Below the pieces are notes generated by a model. That model was not told the DNA's origin. It saw only the letters and a program-made list of their open reading frames with translations, and ran no database searches. A DNA stretch of 64,000 bases from Linum tenue (lineage: Eukaryota > Streptophyta > Magnoliopsida > Malpighiales > Linaceae): contig CAMGYJ010000006.1 of assembly GCA_946122785.1 (NCBI GenBank), positions 32,377,168 to 32,441,167 of the forward strand. Direction: 5' to 3'. This document shows positions 10,795 to 20,787 of the stretch, piece after piece; positions within the stretch are counted from its first letter, which is position 1; the number at the start of each line of letters is the position of its first letter. Position numbers and translations under genes: made by a program.

Positions 10795-11776
10795 GTACTT
10801 GTGGATCTGGGTGCCGGGAGCCGGAAGAGATATTGGGTTGAGGCGCCGGGGGAAATAACGGGCCCAAGAGACGGGAGGAAGACAAAGCCTGATCCCGGCA
10901 CTGGGGGCAACAACGGGAACGGGCAATGAAAGGAGGGCAGAGCCTGGTGCTGGGGACTAGGAGCGATAGTCAGGCACTAAGGGCAATAACAGGCCTGGGG
11001 GCCAGGAGCGATAGCGAGCCCGAGCACCAATAAACGGGCAAGAGGCGAAGCCCCGACGCCTAGAGCCAAGGACAATATCGTATGTGGGCATCGGGAGGAA
11101 GGCGAATCCTGGGGGCCGGTAGCGATAGCGGGCTGGGCGCCGAGAATCAGGATAGAGGCGAAGCCCCGTAGCCGGGGGGGCAATAGCGGGCCTGAGCGGC
11201 GGGAGAAAGGCGGAGCCCGGGTGCGGGGGTCCGGGAGCGATAGCGGACCCGGGCTCCTGGTCTGGGTGCAATGATGCATCAGGGGGAGCCGAGCTCCGAG
11301 CGGAGCAAGGAACCCTCTACTGGAGGCAATCGCGAGTTGTGAGTCGGGTGCAATACTAGGCTCGGGCGCCGAGAGGAAGGCGGATCCCCAATGTTGGGGC
11401 CAGGAGTGATATTCGGACATCGAGGGCAATAAAGGGCTCAGGGCCGGGAGCACTTACGGGCTCATGCACCAAAAATAGGGCGAGAGGCGAAGCCCCAATG
11501 TCGAGACCGGGGGCAATAGCGGGCATGGGCATCGGGAGGAAGGCGGCTCCCCAGGGCCGGGAGCGATTGCGGGGCCCGGGAACTGGGAGAGAGGCAAAGC
11601 CCCATCTCTAGGAGCATGGGGAAATAGTAGGTCTGAGTGCCGGGAGGAAGGCAGAGCCCGGGTGCCGAGGTTCGGGAGCGACAGCACGCGCCAAGCGCCG
11701 TGTATGGGTGCAATGATGCAGCGTGGGGAGCTGGGCCCCGAGCGGAGGGAGAAACCCGCTACTGGAGGAAATCGCG
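10795..11776. repeat. GC-rich degenerate minisatellite with higher-order repeat
   Basis: Many imperfect copies of a unit around gggagcgatagcgggcccgg followed by cgccgggagaaaggcgaagcc. A larger period is visible: gggtgcaatgatgca occurs at 11264 and 11706, each followed by gag(c)...ccgagcgga and ctactggagg.aatcgcgag, so about 440 bp is duplicated with divergence. GC content is far above the surroundings. Proline-rich minus-strand frames here are by-products of the repeat. Confidence 0.85.
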
Positions 11777-12165
11777 AGCCACTATATGATTTAGTGTTGG
11801 TGGGTCAGGGCACAATTGTTTACCCACAGGAGTAGGACAGGCCAGAACCAATATTTCATTGGGGAGAGTCATGGGTCGGACACTATCGTCGATCCAGGTT
11901 CAATAGTGCATTGTTTGAAAAGATGATGGGCTTGTGCAGTAAATTTTTTTTTTACGTTGGGTATATCATATGCGGTGGTGTTTCGATCTAGGATCGACCA
12001 CGATAACTTTTGTTGGGGACGGAAAGACTGTCATAGACAAGATAGTGGATGAGAAGTCGGTGGACATTCGTAGAGGGATGATGCTTGAAGAGATCATGTG
12101 TCTACGAAATGTACTTGGGATATGTATTTTTGTTTCGTGATGGGAATACTAATAGGATAGCCTAG
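11777..12165. other. Unassigned spacer
   Basis: No gene. One T-run at about 11944-11953. Possibly retroelement-derived. Confidence 0.3.
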
Positions 12166-12365
12166 GGCTGATAAACGGTCGGTATTCGGTATGCCAGATA
12201 CCGATTACCCCGTATTCGGTATGCCAGATACCGACTACCCGGTATTCGGTGTACCGGGAACTAACAATATGGCCAGGATTTTAACCGGTATACCAGTATA
12301 CCGGATAATCGGTATAAAACCGGTATACCAAATCCCGATAGCAAAAGAGACAGATGGGAATCATC

Positions 12366-13524
12366 TAGGGGTGGGCAACGGGACGGGATTGGGTACCCGT
12401 CCCGTTTGAAATGGGTACCCAATCCCATTTGGAGAAGAAACTTCATCCCATGTCCCAAACCTGTACGGGTTAACGAGTACCCATTACCCGTACGGGATGG
12501 ATAACGGGTACCTGCGGGTACCCATAAATTTGTGTGATTTTCGTTATTTGAGTTCTTATTGGCGGCAAAACTGGCATAGGAATTTAGTTTATTGAATTGT
12601 AATTGTAATGAACCTACTGCTACTGATTTATACAAAATGAATAGAGAAAGCATTGGGCTTTCAACCGCCCCGATGCAAGCAGTGGTAGGGATTCTTTCTA
12701 TTGAATTTTAATGAAGCTACTGCTTCTGATTTATACAGAATGAAGGAAGACAGTGGATATATTGTTGTCCCAATTAAGTAGGTGAAGACAGTGAATATAT
12801 TGTTGTAGTAATATATGTTATCACGTATCACAGGCTGTGTATGTTCATTCATTGTTGTTTCAAATTAATGGCTTGGTTGGACGGGTAGTACGGGTACCCG
12901 TAATACCCAAACGGTTATTAACGGGTTACCCGCAAGGACCAATTGTAGAAGTTCTTAATCTCAAGTCTCATCCCGTAAAAATAATTACGGGTATTTGGGT
13001 ACCCGTAACCCTAAAAAAAGGGACGGGTATGGCCGTTGAGGTGGCAAATGCATTGATCTATGGATTGGTGGATTCATGGATCAAATGGATTGGATCCAAT
13101 GGATTGGTGGATTCATGGATTGGATCAAGTGGATTGGTGGATTATCCATGAATCTAAATGAGATCTTCAACCAAGGACCAATATGTAAAATGTGAAAAGT
13201 TTAGGTACTAAAATGTCATTATGAAAATTTTTAGGTAGCAAAATGTAATTTTCCAATAATATTTTTTCGTATAAAAAATTAAATTTTGGGTACCAAAATG
13301 CAAAATATAAAAAGTATAGGTACCAAATCGTAATTTTCCATTTTGATCCATGGATCAATCATCAATCCATGAATCCACGAATCCAATTGGATTTGGATCA
13401 AATGGATTAGATTTAAATGGATTGGATTATGTAGGTATTTTTAATGGATTGGTGGATTGGATTGAGAATTGCCACCTCTAGGTATGGGTATACCTAAATA
13501 CCCGTTTCCAATTGCCCACCCCTA
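12366..13524. mobile_element. hAT-like MITE with 8-bp target duplication
   Basis: Starts taggggtgggcaa and ends ttgcccaccccta, a 13-bp perfect terminal inverted repeat. Flanks are gaatcatc (12358-12365) and gaatcatt (13525-13532), an 8-bp duplication with one mismatch, typical of hAT. The interior is rich in gggtacccg words and carries a second element at 13036-13480. Confidence 0.88.
13036..13480. mobile_element. Nested hAT-like MITE rich in ggattggtggattcatgg
   Basis: Ends ttgaggtggcaa and ttgccacctcta are inverted, and the interior has tandem ggattggtggattcatgga words on one side and the complementary atccatgaatcc on the other. ggtatggc before and ggtatggg after suggest a target duplication, offset by two bases on the left. 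Confidence 0.7.
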
Positions 13525-14335
13525 GAATCATTCCCTAAATCCACCTCACAATAGCCTTCGCCGTCGGCCATAATGGGAAGAGGAAACAATGGCTGACATT
13601 GTGTCCGCATTTCGCACCACCAGCTGCTCTGCATCTCTGCCCTCGAACTCGAACTCAACGAACAGTTATCAACTCCCTTGCTCTTCTACTCATGTGTTCT
13701 TAATCTTTCCTTTCTTCTTCTACTTCTTCAATTCGTTCTTCAATCCTCAATCGTGGTCGGAATTGCACCATGCTACCACTCTCTGTTGGTTTCAAGAAGC
13801 GGCCGGCGGCAGCGTAGCTCTTTCCGGGGACTGCTGTTGGTGGTGAAGAGAAGAGGAAGACGGAGATGCTGGGGGCAACGTAGCTCTCTCCGTCGGTGAA
13901 TGCTGGTGCCTGCTGGTGACTGGTGGTGAAGAGGAGGAAGACGGAGATGCCTGGGGCTGAGGTTGGGGAGGCGATATCGATTTCGGCCGGGGACTCCTGA
14001 TGGCTGCTGGTGGTGAAGAAAAGAGGAAGAGAAAGAGGAAGGCTGGGGCTGGCTGCTGGGGGCGGCGAGATCGCTTTCGTCGCCTTTCAGATTGAATCAG
14101 TGGAGAGGAGAAAGGAGCTCGAGCTCGAGAGCGGCGTACTGCGGGGGAGGCGACTGGCGAGGTCGATGACGATTAGGGTTTAGTTTACCCCCAATTCCCA
14201 ATTCCAATCCGCTGCGTTTTATTCTTTTATAAGATTCGGTATTGTGGTATACCTATATACCGTCGATAATTACCGCTAGGTATATAGTATTACTGAATGG
14301 AGAATTTCACGCCCGAATACCGATGGTTCTAGAGA

Positions 14336-14710
14336 AGGATACGTCCCTCTAGGCAATTGACTCAAGAGGGCCTTGTTCCTTTAGTCGAGACTCAAGGTCT
14401 AGTCAAGGATTCTCCGCATTGTGAATGAAAGTGAAACAGTTAGAGATCATCAATCGTTAATCTGGCTAGTGGCTAGGGGGAATCATACCTAAGTGAGTTC
14501 CCAACCTGTAATTAGATTAACTTTAACTGTAGTTTGCTAGAGTAGTTTTAGTTCTTTCATCTTAATCTGGTTTGCTAGATAATGAACTGAAGCTGAGTAA
14601 TAGTAACTCTAGAGACCCGTGATTCGATATTTATTACTTGAGCCACTATACTGCAGTCCCTTTCATTGGTTACACTTGGCCATTGTTAGGAGTTGTGTCA
14701 TAGCGAGTCA
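14336..14710 (+). repeat. 3' part of left LTR of Athila-like element A
   Basis: 14448-14710 matches 17869-18132 with two substitutions and one 1-bp indel. The 5' part is absent, replaced by DNA transposon sequence. 14336-14447 resembles the R/U5 part of the LTR at 18279-19670. Confidence 0.8.
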
Positions 14711-14716
14711 AGTTTT

Positions 14717-14734
14717 TGGCGCCGTTGCCGGGGA
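14717..14734 (+). other. Primer binding site for tRNA-Asp
   Basis: tggcgccgttgccgggga, seven bases after the LTR, complements the plant tRNA-Asp 3' end used by Athila/Tat elements. Confidence 0.88.
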
Positions 14735-14844
14735 CTTTCTAGATATTAGGAAAGGCAGAAGTTTGTTACTTTAGCGTTTTTTTTTTCTTTTCCACCCTTG
14801 CTTTTCACTTGGGTGTTTTTGTTTTTTTGGTGCAGATCTGAATC

Positions 14845-16023
14845 ATGGATCCTCATGGCTTCTCCAATCATTGGGGGTATCCACCACCATCCGAGTGGTA
14901 TTACCCCGAGACCCCTGGAGCAATCAAGGAGGAGAAGACTATGGATTCGGGTTCCAGTACCAACCCCCTTACTACGGAGAACAACCAGACCCTGGGCATA
15001 TCAAGAACAACCTCATTATCAAGAATTTCTCCCACAACCAGAAGGGCCATCGAGCTGGAGTTACCCATGGCGGCCTTCACGGGCCATTCTGCAGAGCCAT
15101 GCTACACTCCACAGCCAGATCCAAACTATGAATTGAGGCTTCTCATGGAGCAGTTTGCTCGAGACAGTGAGAGATCATGTGTCAGGATGGATCTTTGTAC
15201 CCAGGCCTTCGTGAAACAGAGGAGATCCTCCTGAGCCTTAAGAAGAGCGTCGATGATCTTGAGCGATCTTGTGCACAACCTGCTCCAGATCACCCTTCTG
15301 CTACCATACTAGAAGAGGAGGAGAAGAAGAAGGCTACAAGGACATTGTGGAGCACACTGAAGTTGTCACGGAGAGCTCCCGTGATGATCATGATCAGGAG
15401 TGTCCTGTCGTAGCCGACCACACCTTCCCACATCCCAAACTGAGCTTTGAAGAGGCGGGCATGAGTGAGGAGATGCAAGAAGATCTCATGAAAGAAATTG
15501 CTTGGCAACTTGCTCTCCAATCCGTGCTAGAAGAAGAGAGCAGAAAGGGTGCAGAAAGAAGTTGTGGAGGATGACAAAGTGAAGCAGAGGAGTTCTTGAT
15601 CATTTCCCAGGGGTGATACCACATGAACAAGGAAGGGAGGTTGAAGAAGCAATTGGCGTCCAGGCTGAGGACGAAGTTGAGGTGGAAGAGGCTTGCACCG
15701 GCCATGAGTTACATGTGATATCTCCACCAAACTTCGAGGAACTGCTTAGCAAGGACCCATTTGCAGTGTCTCTTTGCCAGACCAAGGCCACATCGACATC
15801 GGTCCCTCTTGGTGGACGCGATGGTGGTCAATCGATGCTGTCATATCTGGTTTGGGGCAATGAGACGAGAGAAGAGAAGAAGAGGTCTCGGGGGTGGAGA
15901 CTTCATCCACATCAAGTGCACGAGCTTCCATCACCTGTCATACCACATGCTCGTGACTTGAGACTCCACCTCATTGACGAGAACCTCAACTTCAAGGAGG
16001 TTTTGGGGTGGACCGAAACTTAG
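14845..16023 (+). pseudogene. Gag-like coding remnant of element A
   Basis: Successive frames (14845-15234, 15177-15413, 15269-15574, 15613-16023) together look like one frameshifted, acidic polar protein beginning MDPHGFSNHWGYPPPSEWYY. It lies where Athila gag should be, but the zinc knuckle, protease, reverse transcriptase and integrase are all absent, so the element is non-autonomous. The last piece ends HARDLRLHLIDENLNFKEVLGWTET, 40 bp before the conserved hairpin block. I do not recognise the protein beyond its position. Confidence 0.5.
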
Positions 16024-16060
16024 GAGCCATCGTCCGGCTCACGACGTGAAAGAAGCGCTT

Positions 16061-16078
16061 GTTGGGAGGCAACCCAAC
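16061..16078 (+). other. Conserved post-coding hairpin, element A
   Basis: gttgggaggcaacccaac folds into a 6-bp perfect stem with loop aggcaa. The surrounding block (aagcgcttgt before, cggtttgcatttctt after) recurs at 63320-63362 in the divergent element C, where the stem changes by a compensatory pair. Confidence 0.75.
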
Positions 16079-16300
16079 CAGTCGGTTTGCATTTCTTTCC
16101 TATTTTCTTCGGTTGAGTCAGTTTTGTTCTTTGATTTTAGAGTCAATAACTCAACCTTTGTGAGATTTTGTGTGGTGTTTGTGTTTCGACTACTCTCTCC
16201 TCCTGGAATGCACCGCCTGCCCGTCCACCATCATTCACCCTTGATCTGGTAACTTCGTTCTACCCTCCTTATCTTTCCTCCATTGAGGACAATGTCGTGC

Positions 16301-16316
16301 TTAAGTGTGGGGGGAT
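16301..16316 (+). other. Extra polypurine-tract-like motif
   Basis: ttaagtgtggggggat is identical to the motif directly before the right LTR (17227-17242) but lies 926 bp upstream of it inside the element. Confidence 0.7.
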
Positions 16317-16862
16317 GTTCGATTATGTATGCGTGTGAATGTTTGGCTGTTTGTGTGCTTGGAGCCTAGTCCACTGTCCAAATTTCGATTTGAGGGCTCC
16401 AAGTACGTGTTCCTTGCAATTGCCTGCTCAGTATGCTTTGAATTGACAGTCTCTATAGTAATGTGCAACCTAGGGAGGTAGTGTAGCACTATGGAGGATG
16501 TTGATGCATTTAAGAAGTCTCGTTTCTTCTTCATATTGTGTTGGTTGATTGTGTGAATTAGTGATCTTAGGACCCTTGAATGGTGTGGTGTTGTGGACTC
16601 TCTACCTGTCATGGACTCTTGTATCATGTTTTGAAATAAAAGGTGCTCGAAAATGTGCTTTACAATAGCGTCTCCCGTGCGAATAGGGCGAAAGTGTGTA
16701 AGGGGAGACGGGAATCCGTTCCCAATTTCCACCTACTACCTCCAGCCCCCTTACATATCTTTCCCCCGCACGAGGCTCGAGACATTCGCTCCCGGCATGG
16801 CCGGTAAGAACCGGGTTCCCGCAAAACCTTTGCTAGGTGGGAGCCCCGTTTTCTGAAAATCG

Positions 16863-16934
16863 GGTTGGAACCCTTGGGGAAAAAAAAAAGAAAAAAAAGA
16901 GAACAAAAGAAAAGGAAAAAAAGGGGTTCCAACC
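16863..16934. repeat. Inverted repeat with A/G-rich loop
   Basis: ggttggaaccc (16863-16873) and gggttccaacc (16924-16934) form an 11-bp perfect stem around a 50-base loop made almost entirely of A and G. Confidence 0.75.
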
Positions 16935-17226
16935 GTCTTCAAAAAGAAAATAAGAGCACCTTGAAAAATGTGAGTTCATGATCTTTTGTTTTTGAGAGTC
17001 TCTTCGTCCACGATTCATCTGTCCTCTGATAACTATTTACCATGATGTCGACTCCAGAATAGCGTTCTCGCCGAAGAAGCTATGAGATGACTTGTGCGTC
17101 GGTTGACCTCGTAAGCTGCTAAATGATCTAGAAAATCCTCTATCAACGATCGAGGGTGTGTGTTGCTATAGAGTTCTGGAGAGTTGCATTGGTTTGAGTT
17201 AGGTTTGCTTGGGGACAAGCAAACGG

Positions 17227-17242
17227 TTAAGTGTGGGGGGAT
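17227..17242 (+). other. Polypurine tract of element A
   Basis: ttaagtgtggggggat precedes the TGATGACTCG start of the right LTR and follows the phrase gacaagcaaacgg also seen in element B. Confidence 0.8.
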
Positions 17243-17243
17243 T

Positions 17244-18132
17244 TGATGACTCGATATTTGCACATGTTTTCCCCTTTGTTTCTTGATCGTTTAAGCTTGC
17301 ATTATCACTTCTTTGGCCTATTTTACGCTAGGTTGTGTTCTTTTGTCACATTTCAGGTCCTAGCACATAAAGTGAAGCGTAGGCGCAAGTTTCAAGTCAA
17401 TCGGAGATCAATTGGCGACTCGGGGGAAGAAACTCGGGTATGACTTGAAGAAGAATGGATTTCTACCTCAGTTTATGACCATATAATCATGTAATCTTGT
17501 CATGAGAAGAAAGAGGACGAGACTACGAGCGTCTGGCATCAAACGGCACCTGATTTGGAGTCCGAACGTGGGAGAAACGAAGAATCAAAGATAGGGGACC
17601 CGGAACTGCAAAATACCCGACCATAATACCCTACCGGGTATTTTTGGCCATCTGATAGGGGATTTTTGGCAGCAACAGAAGGCCCCCCGGTCGTGAACCA
17701 AAAATACCCGACCGGTACTAAAAATACCCGACCGGGTATTTTCCCTTTTGCCCAGAAGAGTGACCAGGAGCATTTTGTTGATACCCGACCGGTTACCTAA
17801 ATACCCGACCGGGTATTTTGACCGGGGATCACGAACCCAGGCTGTTAAAAGCCTGTTTTGTGCGTTTTCATCAATCGTTAATCTGGCTAGTGGCTAGGGG
17901 GAATCATACCTAAGTGAGTTCCCAACCTGTAATTAGATTAACTTTAATTGTAGTTTGCTAGAGTAGTTTTAGTTCTTTCATCTTAATCTGGTTTGCTAGA
18001 TAATGAACTGAAGCTGAGTAATAGTAACTCTAGAGACCCGTGAATTCGATATTTATTACTTGAGCCACTATACTGCAGTCCCTTTCATTGGTTACACTTG
18101 GTCATTGTTAGGAGTTGTGTCATAGCGAGTCA
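17244..18132 (+). repeat. Right LTR of element A, internally deleted
   Basis: Runs from TGATGACTCG to GCGAGTCA. Its last 264 bp match the left LTR; 5' of 17869 it jumps straight from the acccgaccggg word segment (17605-17820) to R/U5, skipping at least the 112 bp present at 14336-14447. Confidence 0.8.
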
Positions 18133-18278
18133 AAGACTCGTTGACCTCGTAAGCTGCTAAATTATCTAGGAAGTCCTCTACCGACGATCGGGGTTGCATG
18201 TTGCTGTAGAGGTCTAGATTGCATTGGTTTGAGACAGGTTTGCTCGGGGACAAGCAAACGGTTAAGTGTGAGGGGATT
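18133..18278 (+). repeat. Second copy of the 3' interior of an Athila-like element
   Basis: Repeats 17095-17243 (gttgacctcgtaagctgcta ... ttaagtgtgaggggat). It follows an LTR end directly, where a primer binding site would be expected. Confidence 0.8.
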
Positions 18279-19670
18279 TGATGAATCGATACTTGCTCAT
18301 GATTTGTGCACCATTCTTATACTGTGTGAGGCTCATTTCTCGTGTTTTAAACCGATTTCACGTTAGTTTGTTCTTGTTAGTGACATTTCAGGTCCTAGTA
18401 CGTGAATGAAGGCTTGTGCACGAGTTTGGGGTCGATTGGACGAAATTAGGACATTTGACGAAAAGCTGAGGAAAATACGCGACTTGCTCATAATTTTACG
18501 GGTCGTGTGGTTTGGTCGTACGCTTGGGACTACGCGACCAGGGTCGTAATGACCGTGTAACGGCACCCTTTGGCCATGCGGGTTTTCTACGATAGTTACA
18601 CGGGCAAGGCTGCATTCCACATGGCCGTACATCCTGGCCGTGTATCGACCACGAGCAACTAATCCGAACACCGCATTTTGGGAGTTACACGGGCAGACAC
18701 GAGATTCTACATGTACGCGTTGGCCGTGTAATTGGGCAAATATGGGTTTTCAACCCAACTTCGGGTTTGTGAAGAGGGGATTTAAGTTTTAGAGTAGAAA
18801 ATAGAGAGTTAGAAAGAGAAAGTGACGAACCCATCCTCCAAGGTGATCTAGATCGAGTTTTGATACCATTAGAGCTCGATTGAAGCCTGGAGAAGCACTA
18901 ATTGACAACCAGAAGCTAAATTCTATCCTCTACAAGATGATTTTTGCATATGAAGTTGATTTCCTCTCTCTCCATGGAGTAAACTCCATCTCTCGCCTAG
19001 GTATGAAGAACCCTAGAGTTGTATGTTAGGTTGATTGTATGAACCAAGTACATGACATTTTGATATTGATTATATTCAATTGAGGCATGATTTCAGAACT
19101 GCATGAGTCTTGATCACATTCTTGTAGTTTATGCTTTGACCTAGAAAGAGAATATCTACATAGGTTGATAGAGCACCCTTGATTGAAGGTGGTGAATTGA
19201 CTACTTTAGTTGAGAAGTCAGTTCACCGCTCTGTACTGGATTTGATCCAGTAGAGGAGGTTTTGCATGTTATGGCCTCAGTTTGTTTATTCCGGTGGAGG
19301 TTAGTCCCCGCCGGGTATTCAGATTGGGAGGGTCTGAAGACCTTTAGTCGAGACTTCAGACTGAATAAGAACCTTCCAAAATATAACTATCATTATATCT
19401 AAACTTGGTGAATTACACTTCGGCTTACCTGCAATCTAGGGGGAACCATATCCGGGTGGCCTCTCTCGAACTTGAATCACAACTTTACTGCTTTGCGTTT
19501 TCTTAGATTAGATACAACTTCACTACATTCAAACTACTAATAACGAGAACTTCACGGAGTAGTCATCACATCTAGGACTCGGGTTGACAATTAAAGCTAA
19601 ACTCGCTATACTACGCATTAGTTTGTGGTTACACTTGGCCACTTTCTAGTGTGACGGTATTGGCGAGTCA
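18279..19670 (+). repeat. LTR of Athila-like element B, 1392 bp
   Basis: TGATGAATCG to GCGAGTCA. It aligns along its length with the left LTR of element C (56475-57765): the same order of ttcaggtcctag, leader aagtgacgaac, tttgacctagaaagagaat and agggggaaccatat. It contains a segment of ggccgtgta/tacacggcc words (18480-18730). Confidence 0.82.
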
Positions 19671-20150
19671 AGGACCAAATCCAAAATATGTAGAAATCAC
19701 ACAAGCGGAAGCCCAATAAGAAGCCAACATCAAGGGACAAAAACTAGAGTGTTAGACACCTTCTGATGAAATGTACATAGACAAGACATAAATTTTCAGG
19801 CTCCGACCATTACATTAATGGTCTAGTAGGCATACAAGCCATATACATTGATTACTACTTTTCTCTACTTTCTCTCTTTAAGTTTTTTCTCTCTACTTCC
19901 ATATCCATTTGGGATGTGTGAAGCGCTTGGCGATAGAAGAATAGCTAAGTCATAAAATATCTTTGACCCAACTGCCCTTCCCTCGAAAGGTGCCTAACAC
20001 ATGAGTTGCTAAAAAATTATAACTTACTACCTATGTGTTTTATATTTATAATTTGATATCTAAACTTCAACTTTTAAACAAATTAATCTTCAAAAAATAT
20101 ATTTTGATACCTAATTTTTTTATGGGACTTTGGATCCATTTGTTTTAGGG
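19671..20150. other. AT-rich spacer, unassigned
   Basis: No gene or defined repeat recognised; runs of simple AT-rich text. Confidence 0.4.
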
Positions 20151-20494
20151 TAATGTCTATTTTTTATCCAAACATTTTTCAGATTCTTTTATATTATCCA
20201 AACCTATTAAAATGCTATTAGTTAGCCAAATCTTTCGTAATGCATCAAAATATTAGTCATTTTTACATTATCGTTAATAATTTTGTAACTATTTTCTTAG
20301 TTAAAGTACTAAAATTTTGCAATGTTGACCTTCATGTGTATCTTTCAAGTCAGTATCATGTTGTCAAATCAATATTACTAACAAAATTGCTAACTAAAAG
20401 TTAACATTTGAGTCTTTGACAAATTCTTAGTATTTCGATAAATTTGAATAATATAACACTATCTGAAAAATATTTGAATAAAAAATAGACATTA
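20151..20494. mobile_element. MITE with 34-bp terminal inverted repeats
   Basis: Left end taatgtctattttttatcca and right end its complement match at 32 of 34 positions over the outermost 34 bp. 344 bp long, AT-rich, no coding capacity. No clear target duplication. Lies about 300 bp upstream of the coiled-coil gene. Confidence 0.82.
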
Positions 20495-20787
20495 AACTTG
20501 TATCCATTTTTTTAAATTCATCAAAAATTCAGAATTCCGAACGACAGGGGAGGAGTGCATAACTTGACGTCATACTCTCTCTGTGTCTGAATCGAGTGCT
20601 GCTGACTTGAGGGAAGAAGGAAGTCAGCAGGCCATTGAAAGGGGCGAGCGACTCATTTTTGTTCTTATTTCTTTCTTTCTCCTTTCCTTTCACTGGATTG
20701 CAAAATTTTGGAAACATTTTAAATTTTGATCAATCCCGCAAATGATTTGAACTTCAAGGGACGGGAGGCGAGATAGGCAGATTCAGT

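Larger units (their letters stand above)
12166..14335. mobile_element. Probable composite DNA transposon with cggtattcgg ends
   Basis: Both edges carry cggtattcgg in opposite orientation within 35 bp of a ctag (12181-12210 and 14310-14333), a pattern of a plant non-autonomous hAT family. Between them lie a complete hAT element (12366-13524) and a GA/CT-rich stretch (13540-14200) with short frames such as 13589-13846 that I do not recognise. Target duplications are weak, so the outer limits are uncertain. Confidence 0.4.

Noticed and set aside
10685..11713. Overlapping Pro/Gly-rich minus-strand frames of up to 158 codons
   Set aside because: They arise from the stop-poor GC-rich minisatellite, in several frames at once, with no family resemblance.
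13589..13899. Possible captured host exon with a Ser-rich N-terminus
   Set aside because: No recognised domain, no splice support, and the region is inside a transposon composite with low-complexity GA/CT text.
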